Part shown: one piece after another, positions 33,465 through 41,570 of the stretch
Numbering within the stretch: the first letter of the stretch is position 1
Layout of the letters: each line of letters opens with the position of its first letter
From: Cupriavidus pampae
GTDB lineage: Bacteria > Pseudomonadota > Gammaproteobacteria > Burkholderiales > Burkholderiaceae
NCBI RefSeq assembly: GCF_914271485.1
Contig: NZ_CAJZAG010000018.1
Span: forward strand, 42,039 to 106,038
Length of the DNA stretch: 64,000 nucleotides
Reading direction: 5' to 3'
Translations under genes and position numbers: made by a program
The notes under the pieces: model-generated
Told to the model about the DNA's origin: nothing
Databases searched by the model: none
Seen by the model: only the letters and a program-made list of their open reading frames with translations

Positions 33465-36194
33465 TCATGGTTTTTGTACGCGCGGTTTGAGCAGCGGGAT
33501 CAGCATCGTGATAATCACGGCCGCGAGGACGAGGAACAGCAATCGGTTGCTCAAGTCGGCTGAGGCGAGGTCGGGGTCGCAGCGCAGCAGCAGCCCGCCG
33601 ATCACCAACGGCACGAGACCGGCCACGAGCAGATACAGCTGATACGGGCGGCCAAGGGCGCGCACCCGGCACGAGACCACATATAGCGCGAGCGAGATCG
33701 TCGCGATGGCGAGTAGCAACCAGAACGCCGCGCGCAAGACCCATCGGCCATCGCAAACCACGTTGCAGAGCGCGCCCTCTCGGGTCTCTCCCGCAAGCAT
33801 GGTGCTGCGGACCGCGGATTCGACGAGCTGGCTCGTCGCCGCATCGGCGGCCGGTTGCGGCCACAGGGCGACGCCGCCGAAGTTGTCGTTGAAGTACGCC
33901 ATGTCGTCGCGCATCTGGCGGGCGTCGGCACTGCCGATCGATACCAGCGGCAAGACGCGTCGCACGACAATCGCGCGATTGGTGCCGGCAAGGTCGGCGG
34001 TGTTCTCGACGGCATCGCGCAGCACCTTCTTGCTCTGCGTCGTGGGTTCGGGTAACGCCACCACGTAGCGCAGCGTCACGTTGGTGCGGCTGCGATACCC
34101 TTCGGCGCCCACCACGATGCGGCCATCCTGATACGGTGGGTCCTCGGCTTGCACGAGGTAGTCGAACAGACGGTTGAAGGTCCACACCGCGCTGCCGGGG
34201 TCGGAGTTGGCTGCGGCAGGTGCGGCAGGCGCGGAGGCCGGTGCTCCGCCCTTGCGCTGGGTGGCCGCGGCTGCGGATACGGGCAGCAGCCGCACACGTT
34301 CGTCGGGCTTGCGCAGCGTCGGCACGAGGTCGCTGGCCGGGAACATCAGGTTCAGCGTGTAATGCCGCTTGCTGCGACGCATCTCGGCGATCAGCGTCTG
34401 GATCAGACGGTGGCGAAAGTCGTCGAACGCGGCATAGCGTGGATCGCCGGGTCGTGGCGCTTGGTCGAGGAACAACGTAATGCCATCGCCAACGTGGCTG
34501 TCGCTTGCCACGGCGGGGAGACGGTCTTCCCATCGCGTCTCGTACTGACGCAGCGGCACGTCGATCATCCGCATGGCCTGGCGAGCGACCTGTTCGGCCA
34601 CGCGGCGGCGCTGGTCTTCCGGCATGTGCAGCAGGAACTGCCAGTCCTTGCGATAGATCGTGACGTCGAGTTTGCTGCCGTAGCGATGGACGGCGCGCAG
34701 GAAGTCCAATTGGGCGGCGTCTGGCTGGAGCGGCGTGACGTTGCCGTCGTCGTCGAATGGCTGCGCGAAGCCCATGAGCCGCTCGTACAGGCTGAAATCG
34801 AGCTTGGGGCCCTGTTTGCTATCGCTCCAGTTCGGCACGAAACCGTAGACCGCGCCGCTGGTCGCGGCGATGAGGCAATTGCAACCCGTGCCAGACCATG
34901 GCGGTGGCGAGCCGATGGTGGCGTCGTGGGGTTGAATGGCCTGATCGACCAGCCAGGCGCGGACGCGGGGCGGCATCAGCGTGGCGGGCAGGTCTTGCCA
35001 TTTGACAGGCGCTTCCGACAGTTGGGGTGGGGATTTCGGAGGCGGCCCTTGCCATGCGGTGGCGCAGCGCTGCTGCCATTGGTCCGCGGTGGGTGCGTTC
35101 TGGCTCGTTTCCAGCGCCACTCGGCTGGTCAGCGCGGCGGCGTAGGCGCAGACGCGGGTGTCGAGGGCGGCGGTGAACAATGCGCGCGTTGGGTAGTCGA
35201 CGTTGAGCAATGGCTTGATCAACGTGACCAGTTGCGCGGCGCCGGCGTCGCTGAGCTCGTCGAGGCCGTCCCCATCGGTGGCGGAGGCCTGTGTGGAATC
35301 AGCGGAGGACACCGCCGTAGCGCCGGTGCCGGAAGTGGCGACGGCCACGGCTGTCGCACCCGCTACGGGCGCAGGTGCGGCGGCGGTGGTCTCGCCTCCC
35401 ACCTCGGCTGCGGGCTCAGACGCGGCTTCGGGCGGTGGCGGCGGCACGATTTTCTCGAGCAGGGCGTCGGTGATGCGCCACGTGTCAATCTGCGTGCGGC
35501 TGCGCAGCGGCGTCTGCGTGGCCGCGATGGGCACGTTCTGGATGACCGGCACGATAGTGGGCGCGAGCTTGGGTGCCGAACGCGACGATCGCGGGCCAGT
35601 CACGTTGATCGCGAACTGCTGCCGCACGCCCTGCCCCCAGCGATCGCGCAGCTCTACCGTGAACGTCCGCCGCCCCGGCTGCGCCGCGATGCCGCGCACA
35701 TTGCCGTTGGCGTCAAGCGTCAGGCCGTCGGGAAGACCGGTGCCGACTTCGCTGAACACGTACGGCGGCTCACCGCCGGTACCTAGGAAGCGATAGGTGT
35801 ACGCGACGTCGACGCGGGCTGCCGGCAGGTTGGTGATGGCGGTCTTCTCGAACGCCAGGGGGTCGGGGTCGGGCAGGCAGAAGTTGGTGACGTGGTCCGG
35901 TGATACCGGGCAAGCGCCGCTCGCGGTCGCTGGCGCTGGCATCGGCGTCGTGCCCGCTGATGCGGCCGAGGGCACGGTCACGGACGGAGGCGTGGCGGTT
36001 GTCGCATTGCCTGCCGACACACCCGCTGGAGCAGGGCCCGCCTGCGCGGCCGAGGCTGCGGCGGTTGTCACGGTCGGTGCGGCGCCCGACGCCCCACTGG
36101 GCGTGGCCACCGGTGCGGCGCCCGTGGCTGGCCATAGCAGCCCTAGCCCCGTCAGCATTATCGCCGCCGCCATGCCACGCTGTGCGCGCCTCAT
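33465..36194 (-). CDS. eCIS-linked membrane protein with Ig-like N-terminal domain
   Basis: A 909-residue protein with no family I can name overall. It has an N-terminal signal or membrane helix (MAAAIMLTGLGLLWPATG), an Ala/Thr/Pro-rich stretch, and a putative Ig (He_PIG-like) domain at about 110-200 (PPYVFSEVGTGLPDGLTLDA then RTFTVELRDRWGQ). A large, probably periplasmic domain of about 600 residues follows. Three hydrophobic segments lie in the last 100 residues (AAFWLLLAIATISLALYVVS, LYLLVAGLVPLVIGGLLL, LLFLVLAAVIITMLIPLL). Its ATG overlaps the ATPase stop (ATGA), so it is the last gene of the structural operon. It may anchor or dock the particle at the envelope. Confidence 0.7.
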   Translation of the reverse strand: MRRAQRGMAAAIMLTGLGLLWPATGAAPVATPSGASGAAPTVTTAAASAAQAGPAPAGVSAGNATTATPPSVTVPSAASAGTTPMPAPATASGACPVSPDHVTNFCLPDPDPLAFEKTAITNLPAARVDVAYTYRFLGTGGEPPYVFSEVGTGLPDGLTLDANGNVRGIAAQPGRRTFTVELRDRWGQGVRQQFAINVTGPRSSRSAPKLAPTIVPVIQNVPIAATQTPLRSRTQIDTWRITDALLEKIVPPPPPEAASEPAAEVGGETTAAAPAPVAGATAVAVATSGTGATAVSSADSTQASATDGDGLDELSDAGAAQLVTLIKPLLNVDYPTRALFTAALDTRVCAYAAALTSRVALETSQNAPTADQWQQRCATAWQGPPPKSPPQLSEAPVKWQDLPATLMPPRVRAWLVDQAIQPHDATIGSPPPWSGTGCNCLIAATSGAVYGFVPNWSDSKQGPKLDFSLYERLMGFAQPFDDDGNVTPLQPDAAQLDFLRAVHRYGSKLDVTIYRKDWQFLLHMPEDQRRRVAEQVARQAMRMIDVPLRQYETRWEDRLPAVASDSHVGDGITLFLDQAPRPGDPRYAAFDDFRHRLIQTLIAEMRRSKRHYTLNLMFPASDLVPTLRKPDERVRLLPVSAAAATQRKGGAPASAPAAPAAANSDPGSAVWTFNRLFDYLVQAEDPPYQDGRIVVGAEGYRSRTNVTLRYVVALPEPTTQSKKVLRDAVENTADLAGTNRAIVVRRVLPLVSIGSADARQMRDDMAYFNDNFGGVALWPQPAADAATSQLVESAVRSTMLAGETREGALCNVVCDGRWVLRAAFWLLLAIATISLALYVVSCRVRALGRPYQLYLLVAGLVPLVIGGLLLRCDPDLASADLSNRLLFLVLAAVIITMLIPLLKPRVQKP

Positions 36195-37570
36195 GCGGTT
36201 CTCCCTTCCTTGCGCAGCTCGCGCGCCATGCCATGTCGGAGATGATCCGCAGTGAAATGCGGCAACCCTTCGCGGCTGGCTTGCAGCGCGGCAAAGCGCA
36301 ACACATTCACCATGGCACCGCCGGACAATTCGTGCTGCGCGGCCAGTGCGGGCAGGTCTACGTCGGGGCCTGCGCGTTCCGGCTGGCGAATCAGGCTGCG
36401 CCAGAGCCGCAGACGTTCGGTCGCATCGGGTATCGGGAAATAGATCATCGATTGAAAGCGGCGCGAGAACGCCTCATCGATATTGCTGCGCAGATTGCTG
36501 GCCAGGATCACCGTCCCCGGGAAATCCTCCACGCGCTGCAGCAGGTAAGCCACCTCCTGGTTGGCGTGACGATCGTTGCTGCTCTGCGTGGCCGAGCGCT
36601 TGCCGAACAGCGCATCCGCTTCATCGAAGAACAGAATCCACTGGCGGCTCTGCGCCTGGTCGAACACGCGCGCGAGGTTCTTCTCGGTCTCGCCGATGTA
36701 CTTCGATACGATCATCGAGAGGTCGATCCGGTAGACATCCACCCCTGCGCTCTGCCCAAGCAGTGTGGCGGTGAGGGTCTTGCCCGTGCCCGGCGGGCCA
36801 TAAAAGAGGCAGCGATAGCCGGGCTTGACCGACTTTCCGAGCCCCCATGCGTCCATCAGCGCGGGCCCTTCGCGCAGCCATGTCTGCACGACTGCGATCT
36901 GCTCCATCACGTCGGGGGCGAGGATCAGGTCGTCCCATCCGAGCGCGGTGGTGATGCGGCGCGCAGGGAATTGTGCGTTGTAGTCGGGCTTGTGCGAAAC
37001 ACCCGTCTGCGCCCACTGGAGTATCTCGGCGCCCGGCAGCAGCGCGCCGCTCAATTGCGGTTCGGCGCCGACGTCGTCGTGCAGGCGGACAATGCCGGCG
37101 CGCGTCATGGGATGCTCGGGATCGAACAGGGCCGCCGTGGCAATTCTCGCGGCAATGTCGTCGCCGGCAATCAGGAATGCCGCCGTTTCGCCTGTCGGCA
37201 GGAAGCCGGAATGGTGCTGGGCACGGTAACCGCCGAATTCGGTGAAACCACGGTCGAGGTTGCGGTTCTTGACGAAGAACAGGTCGAGCGCGCCGGGGCG
37301 CAGATGGGGGGCCAGAGCGAGGGCCAGTACAAGACGTTCCCTCGCGTCGAGATTGTGGCGCTGAACGATATCGCGCAATGCGCTGCCTGGCGGCAGCACG
37401 GGGGCGTCCGGCGCCGATGGCATGACATCCGCTGCGTCGGCGGGTGCGGCGCTGCCGCTGTTGCCGAAATGCTGTTGGAAGCGTTGGTCGAGAACGGCTT
37501 CCAGCCAGTCCAATTCCCGGCGGAGGGCTTCCGCGTGCAGTGCGATGGGAGATTCAACGCCAGTCGACAT
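36191..37570 (-). CDS. AAA+ ATPase of the contractile injection system (Afp15/Pvc15-like)
   Basis: A 459-residue protein. The N-terminal 210 residues are a winged or adaptor region, followed by an AAA+ core: Walker A GPPGTGKT at 258-265, the pore-loop-like SKYIGETEKNL, Walker B ILFFDEAD at 312-319 and an arginine-rich FSRRFQS near 369-375. ATPases of this type are encoded in nearly every eCIS cluster and are thought to help assembly or cargo loading rather than sheath recycling. It overlaps the tape-measure gene by 17 bases and the membrane-protein gene by 4. Confidence 0.9.
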   Translation of the reverse strand: MSTGVESPIALHAEALRRELDWLEAVLDQRFQQHFGNSGSAAPADAADVMPSAPDAPVLPPGSALRDIVQRHNLDARERLVLALALAPHLRPGALDLFFVKNRNLDRGFTEFGGYRAQHHSGFLPTGETAAFLIAGDDIAARIATAALFDPEHPMTRAGIVRLHDDVGAEPQLSGALLPGAEILQWAQTGVSHKPDYNAQFPARRITTALGWDDLILAPDVMEQIAVVQTWLREGPALMDAWGLGKSVKPGYRCLFYGPPGTGKTLTATLLGQSAGVDVYRIDLSMIVSKYIGETEKNLARVFDQAQSRQWILFFDEADALFGKRSATQSSNDRHANQEVAYLLQRVEDFPGTVILASNLRSNIDEAFSRRFQSMIYFPIPDATERLRLWRSLIRQPERAGPDVDLPALAAQHELSGGAMVNVLRFAALQASREGLPHFTADHLRHGMARELRKEGRTA

Positions 37571-40500
37571 GCAGCACCTCTTTCATCCATGGGAGCTTGA
37601 TCGTCGAGAACGACCATGGGAGCCGGTCCAGCAGCATGTCGAACTGGCCGGGGCGTACCACGAGGCGCCAGCGCGTGCCGGCCTCTCCGGTTTCGTGCGT
37701 GAGACGGCCTTCGCGTTGCAGGAAGGTTTGGCGCAAGCCTTGCGCGCTGGTATTGCCGATGGCTTTCCAATTCGCGATCACTGCGCCCAGCAGGCTGTCG
37801 AGCAACTGGTGCGTGTCGTCGTCGAGGGTCGGATCGCCCGAGAGCGGCGTGCGCAGCGGCATGCCGCAGAGCAGTTTGGCGAGCAGGCATTCGGGTTCGC
37901 TGACGTCCTGGCCGTGGGTGAGCCACGTCAGGCAGCGGACGGCGCGGGAGATGGCTTCCGGGTCGCGGAATTCGCCGGTTTCCAGCAGGGTCAGGCGGTC
38001 GAACAGGCGTTGGGTGTAGACAGCCAGCAGCACCATGCCGGCATCGCCGACGTAGAACGTTTCGCCGTTGTCGAGGTGGTCGAGGTTGGAGGGATCGGGC
38101 AATTCGATGTCGTTGACGGTTGCGGTGTCCGGTGCGGGCCGGGTGTGGCTCGCGCGGTGGATGTCAGGCTTGGTGGCCATGGCGCGCTCGACTGGGGTCG
38201 GTTGGCGATCGAGTCTACGCAGGATGGATTGCAGCCAGTTGGCTGGGCGTTGTCGGGAGGTGTTGGATGGTGCTGGCGATTCTAAGCCGGCGGCCGCGGG
38301 CAGCGATGGTGCAATCGGGTCCACGGATTGGTGGCTTGCGTTTCTGCCTGGGCGGTGGCTGTCGGTTAGACCGCCGCTCTTGCGCGCGATGACGCGGGTG
38401 GCGGTGGCAAGCCAGCGGTTCAGCATCGGGCCCTGATGGCCTTGATCGGCGCCTATGCGCAGGATTTGTTCGCGGACCAGGCTTGCGGTTGTTGGGGGCT
38501 TGCTGGCAGTGATGATGCGTTCGATGAAGAATCGCCAGTGCGCGGCTTCACGTGCCGACGGCGACTGCATCGGGGTGAGGGCTGCGCGGGTGGCGTATAG
38601 CGCGGTACTGGTGCGGCGTAGCGCGGTGACTTGGCGCGGGAACAGGGTCGCGAGCAGTGCCCAGCGCTGCGATGGACGCGTGGCGGCGAGCCAGTCGGCG
38701 CATAGGGATGGCGCTGCTAGCCAGTGGGCGATATGCCGCCGGGTGAGCCAGTCGCGTGTGGGGGCTGCGCGCGATGGCAACGCGAGAATATGAACCAACC
38801 GCTCGGCGCGCGATTCCACGCGGTGGAGCGCGTGCCAACGTGATGGGATTGCTGTGGGTGTCGGGCGGCGCTTGTGGATGTTCGTCGCGTCGGCAAGGTG
38901 CCGATTGGGGGCTGCTGGCGCGGCATTGCGGGTTGGGTCGCCTGCAGCTTGACTGACCGTATCGCGCATAGGGTGGGCTGGCGCGGGCTTCGAAGCCGCG
39001 CGCCGGCGTGGGTGTAAGCGTAGGCGCTGAATCAAGGCGTTGCCGACGCCGACGCGGCTCGTTGCTGTGCCCATCCCTGCGCCATTGTCTGCACCATTGC
39101 TCTCGCGCTTGGCATGACCCGTACCTTCGCCGATGCCCGTGCTCGCCGCACTGTCGGCGCGTTCCCTGATACTCGCGCCCGCAGCATCGCCCGCGCGCTT
39201 GGCATGGCCCGTACCTTCGCCGATGCCCGTGCTCGCCGCGCTGTCGGCGCGTGCCCTGATGCTCCCGCCCGCAGCGTCGCCCGCGCGCTTGACATGGCCC
39301 GCACCTTCGCCGATGCCCGTGCTCGCTGCATTGTCCGCGCGTGTGCTGATGCCCGCATCCGGCGCAACGCCCGCGCCTGCACCGATGGCCACGCTTGCAG
39401 CCCTGCCTGCGTCGGCGCCGATGTCGGCGCTCGGGTTGCCGCCGACGTCGGCACTCGCGCCAGGGGCGATGCCTCTGCCCTCATTCGACGCTGTCTCCAT
39501 GCCCGCGCCGTTTGCTGCGTCCATGCTCGCGCTTGCGCCTGGGCTTACGCCTGCGGCCGTTGTGCTCAGCGCCGGCGCTATTCTTTCCAGTGAGGCGCGC
39601 CGTGGCGCGACCATGCGTTGCGTGCACAAAGCGCGCGTCGGCACCCCGCCCTGCTGCCAGTGCAGCAGCGCCTGTTGCCACAACCGATGCCATCCTTGCT
39701 GGCTTTGCGGGGGGCGCTCTCCTGACGCGAGCTGATGCAAGCTGAAGTCTGCAAGCCATGCCTGCAGCGCGGACACGCTGCCGCCTCGGGTCTTCGGTGC
39801 ACCGCCTGCGCCGCGCGACAGCGCCGCGAGTGAGAACTGGCGCAGTGACTCCACCCAATGCGCGTCGTGGCGAACTGCGGGGGCTCCGGAGCGTGGTGGC
39901 GTGATGGCTTGCAGTACGTGCGTGGTCACCGTGCCGCCGTGATCTGTCAGCCAGTGGCCCGCTTGCCCGTGCTGGAGCACGTGGGCGCGCAGATGCGTGC
40001 GCAGCGCACCGGGCGCGCGCCGTTGCAGGTCCTGCAATAGCAGTTCCAGTGGAGTTGCATCGAGCGGCGCGCCGCGATCGAGCGCGGTTGTGAGGCGGCG
40101 CAGCGCGGCGTCAAGCGGGCTTCGGCCGGCCGCCACTGCATCGAGTGGGCGGGTGCCAGCGGTCTCGGTGCCAAAGGGTCTGCCGGCGGGCGCCGCTTCG
40201 GGCAGGCGTCTGTCTGCCGTCGCGGCGTCACGCGGGCCTCTGCCGGCAGGCATAACGTCAAGTGGGCGTCTGCCGGTCTCGAGCGGCACTCCGCGAGCGG
40301 GTGCGCCCTTTGGCGGCAGGCCGGTACGCGGGTGGGCTTCCGGTGCGGCCCCGGGTGTCTCGGTCGCGTCGTCCGTCTGCAGGCGCGCAGTCTCTGAGGC
40401 GCGCGCGACATCCAGCTCTGTCGGCCACACGACGGCGATCACGCCGGTTAGCAAGTGCGACGTCAGGCTCGAATCGTGGTCGTCGCCGCGGGCGCTATCG

Positions 40501-41570
40501 GAAGATTGTGGGCGCGCCTCGTGCTCTGGCCGGCCACGTCTGGGACGCCATGCCCGGCCGGCGCCCCGTCCTAGCTGCCGGGCCAATGCATTGCCCAACT
40601 CCCGTTGCAAGCGCTGGACATCGTCCGCGCTCAAATGCGCCCCGTGCTGGTCCCATAGCGTGCGGAATGCCGCCACGCGCCATGCCTGCTGGATCTGCTG
40701 CACCTGATACGCACTGAGGCGGCCGCCCGCCTGAGAGGGGACCAGCAACTGAGCATCGAGCGCGTCGAGGCTGTTTGCCAGACTGCGGTGGCGTACGCCG
40801 ATCAGCGCCTGCAAGCCCTGATATGGCGTGATCTGGCTCAACCTTGCGAGCACGTAGCTTGCGGGACGCAGATCGCGCAGCAGCGACCACAGGCGCGGGC
40901 CGGTGCGGCGCGCAAGTGTGGCGAGCCATGACGAGAGTTTGCGTCCGGCGATGGTGCTGCGTGACCATGGCAGGTGGCCGCGTTGCAGGTAGAACAGGAA
41001 ATGCTCCAGGCTCTGATAGTCGGAGGGCCTGCGGTTGTCGCGAGAGGTGTCTCGACCTGACTCTAGAGGCGGCTCATGAGCCGGCGCGCTTGAGAAGCGC
41101 CGGGCCGATTCCGGCGACGTGTCCTTAACCCAATGCCGAGGCGTGTCGCGAGCCGAATCCCGCGGGTGGCTTCGGGCGCCTTCCTCGGCCCTGCGCTCGG
41201 GCGCGGCGTGGCCCTCGTTCCGTGGCTCGCGTGCGAGTTGTCGCGTGTCGCCCCAGTGCGGGTGTCGGGCGCGCAGCAGTGCGTCCACCAGTTGGCCTTC
41301 GAGGATGTCGGCCCATTGCAGGAAGCTGTCGTCGGGCCGCAGTGGCCCGGTGTCCAGTTCGAGGCGGTCGAGTCGCCAGACCTCGCCCGGGACCGACATC
41401 TGCGAGAACACGCGCGAGACGGTGACGAGCCCTGGGCCGTTCAGGAATGCGCTAAGCCGCGCCTGGTGGGCATAGGCGGCGTCGCGGTCATCGCGGATCA
41501 CGGACTCCCATGTCAGCGTTTCGATGGCATGCGCGTCGCCGCGCCTTGCTGCGTGTCGCGTGTTGCTCAT
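37554..41570 (-). CDS. contractile injection system tape-measure protein (Afp14/Pvc14-like)
   Basis: About 1,338 residues. The N terminus (IETLTWESVIRDDRDAAYAH, then WRLDRLELDTGPL) and especially the C terminus (GDAGMVLLAVYTQRLFDRL, CLLAKLLCGMPL, ANWKAIGNTSAQGLRQTFLQ, DRLPWSFSTIKLPWM) match the CIS tape-measure family. Such proteins set particle length and line the tube or baseplate hub. The middle holds Ala/Gly/Arg-rich low complexity with 30-residue tandem repeats (39106-39365). Its length should scale with the particle. The start is the ATG that overlaps the previous stop (ATGA). Confidence 0.85.
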   Translation of the reverse strand: MSNTRHAARRGDAHAIETLTWESVIRDDRDAAYAHQARLSAFLNGPGLVTVSRVFSQMSVPGEVWRLDRLELDTGPLRPDDSFLQWADILEGQLVDALLRARHPHWGDTRQLAREPRNEGHAAPERRAEEGARSHPRDSARDTPRHWVKDTSPESARRFSSAPAHEPPLESGRDTSRDNRRPSDYQSLEHFLFYLQRGHLPWSRSTIAGRKLSSWLATLARRTGPRLWSLLRDLRPASYVLARLSQITPYQGLQALIGVRHRSLANSLDALDAQLLVPSQAGGRLSAYQVQQIQQAWRVAAFRTLWDQHGAHLSADDVQRLQRELGNALARQLGRGAGRAWRPRRGRPEHEARPQSSDSARGDDHDSSLTSHLLTGVIAVVWPTELDVARASETARLQTDDATETPGAAPEAHPRTGLPPKGAPARGVPLETGRRPLDVMPAGRGPRDAATADRRLPEAAPAGRPFGTETAGTRPLDAVAAGRSPLDAALRRLTTALDRGAPLDATPLELLLQDLQRRAPGALRTHLRAHVLQHGQAGHWLTDHGGTVTTHVLQAITPPRSGAPAVRHDAHWVESLRQFSLAALSRGAGGAPKTRGGSVSALQAWLADFSLHQLASGERPPQSQQGWHRLWQQALLHWQQGGVPTRALCTQRMVAPRRASLERIAPALSTTAAGVSPGASASMDAANGAGMETASNEGRGIAPGASADVGGNPSADIGADAGRAASVAIGAGAGVAPDAGISTRADNAASTGIGEGAGHVKRAGDAAGGSIRARADSAASTGIGEGTGHAKRAGDAAGASIRERADSAASTGIGEGTGHAKRESNGADNGAGMGTATSRVGVGNALIQRLRLHPRRRAASKPAPAHPMRDTVSQAAGDPTRNAAPAAPNRHLADATNIHKRRPTPTAIPSRWHALHRVESRAERLVHILALPSRAAPTRDWLTRRHIAHWLAAPSLCADWLAATRPSQRWALLATLFPRQVTALRRTSTALYATRAALTPMQSPSAREAAHWRFFIERIITASKPPTTASLVREQILRIGADQGHQGPMLNRWLATATRVIARKSGGLTDSHRPGRNASHQSVDPIAPSLPAAAGLESPAPSNTSRQRPANWLQSILRRLDRQPTPVERAMATKPDIHRASHTRPAPDTATVNDIELPDPSNLDHLDNGETFYVGDAGMVLLAVYTQRLFDRLTLLETGEFRDPEAISRAVRCLTWLTHGQDVSEPECLLAKLLCGMPLRTPLSGDPTLDDDTHQLLDSLLGAVIANWKAIGNTSAQGLRQTFLQREGRLTHETGEAGTRWRLVVRPGQFDMLLDRLPWSFSTIKLPWMKEVLHVDWR
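39106..39365. repeat. 90-nt tandem repeat inside the tape-measure gene
   Basis: The sequence GATGCCCGTGCTCGC recurs at 39132, 39222 and 39312, exactly 90 bases apart, within nearly identical 90-base units. On the minus strand each unit codes for 30 residues of the form RADSAASTGIGEG..GHAKRAG. The period is a multiple of three, so unit gain or loss keeps the frame. Confidence 0.85.

Noticed and set aside
32689..37600. Long open frames opposite the response regulator, membrane-protein and ATPase genes (32689-34533 minus, 34149-35786 plus, 35900-37600 plus)
   Set aside because: They are GC-driven shadows: Arg/Gly/His-rich, with no family features, lying across genes with clear domains.
39106..39365. 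CRISPR-like array
   Set aside because: The units are contiguous 90-nt coding repeats without unique spacers. No cas genes were seen in the window.
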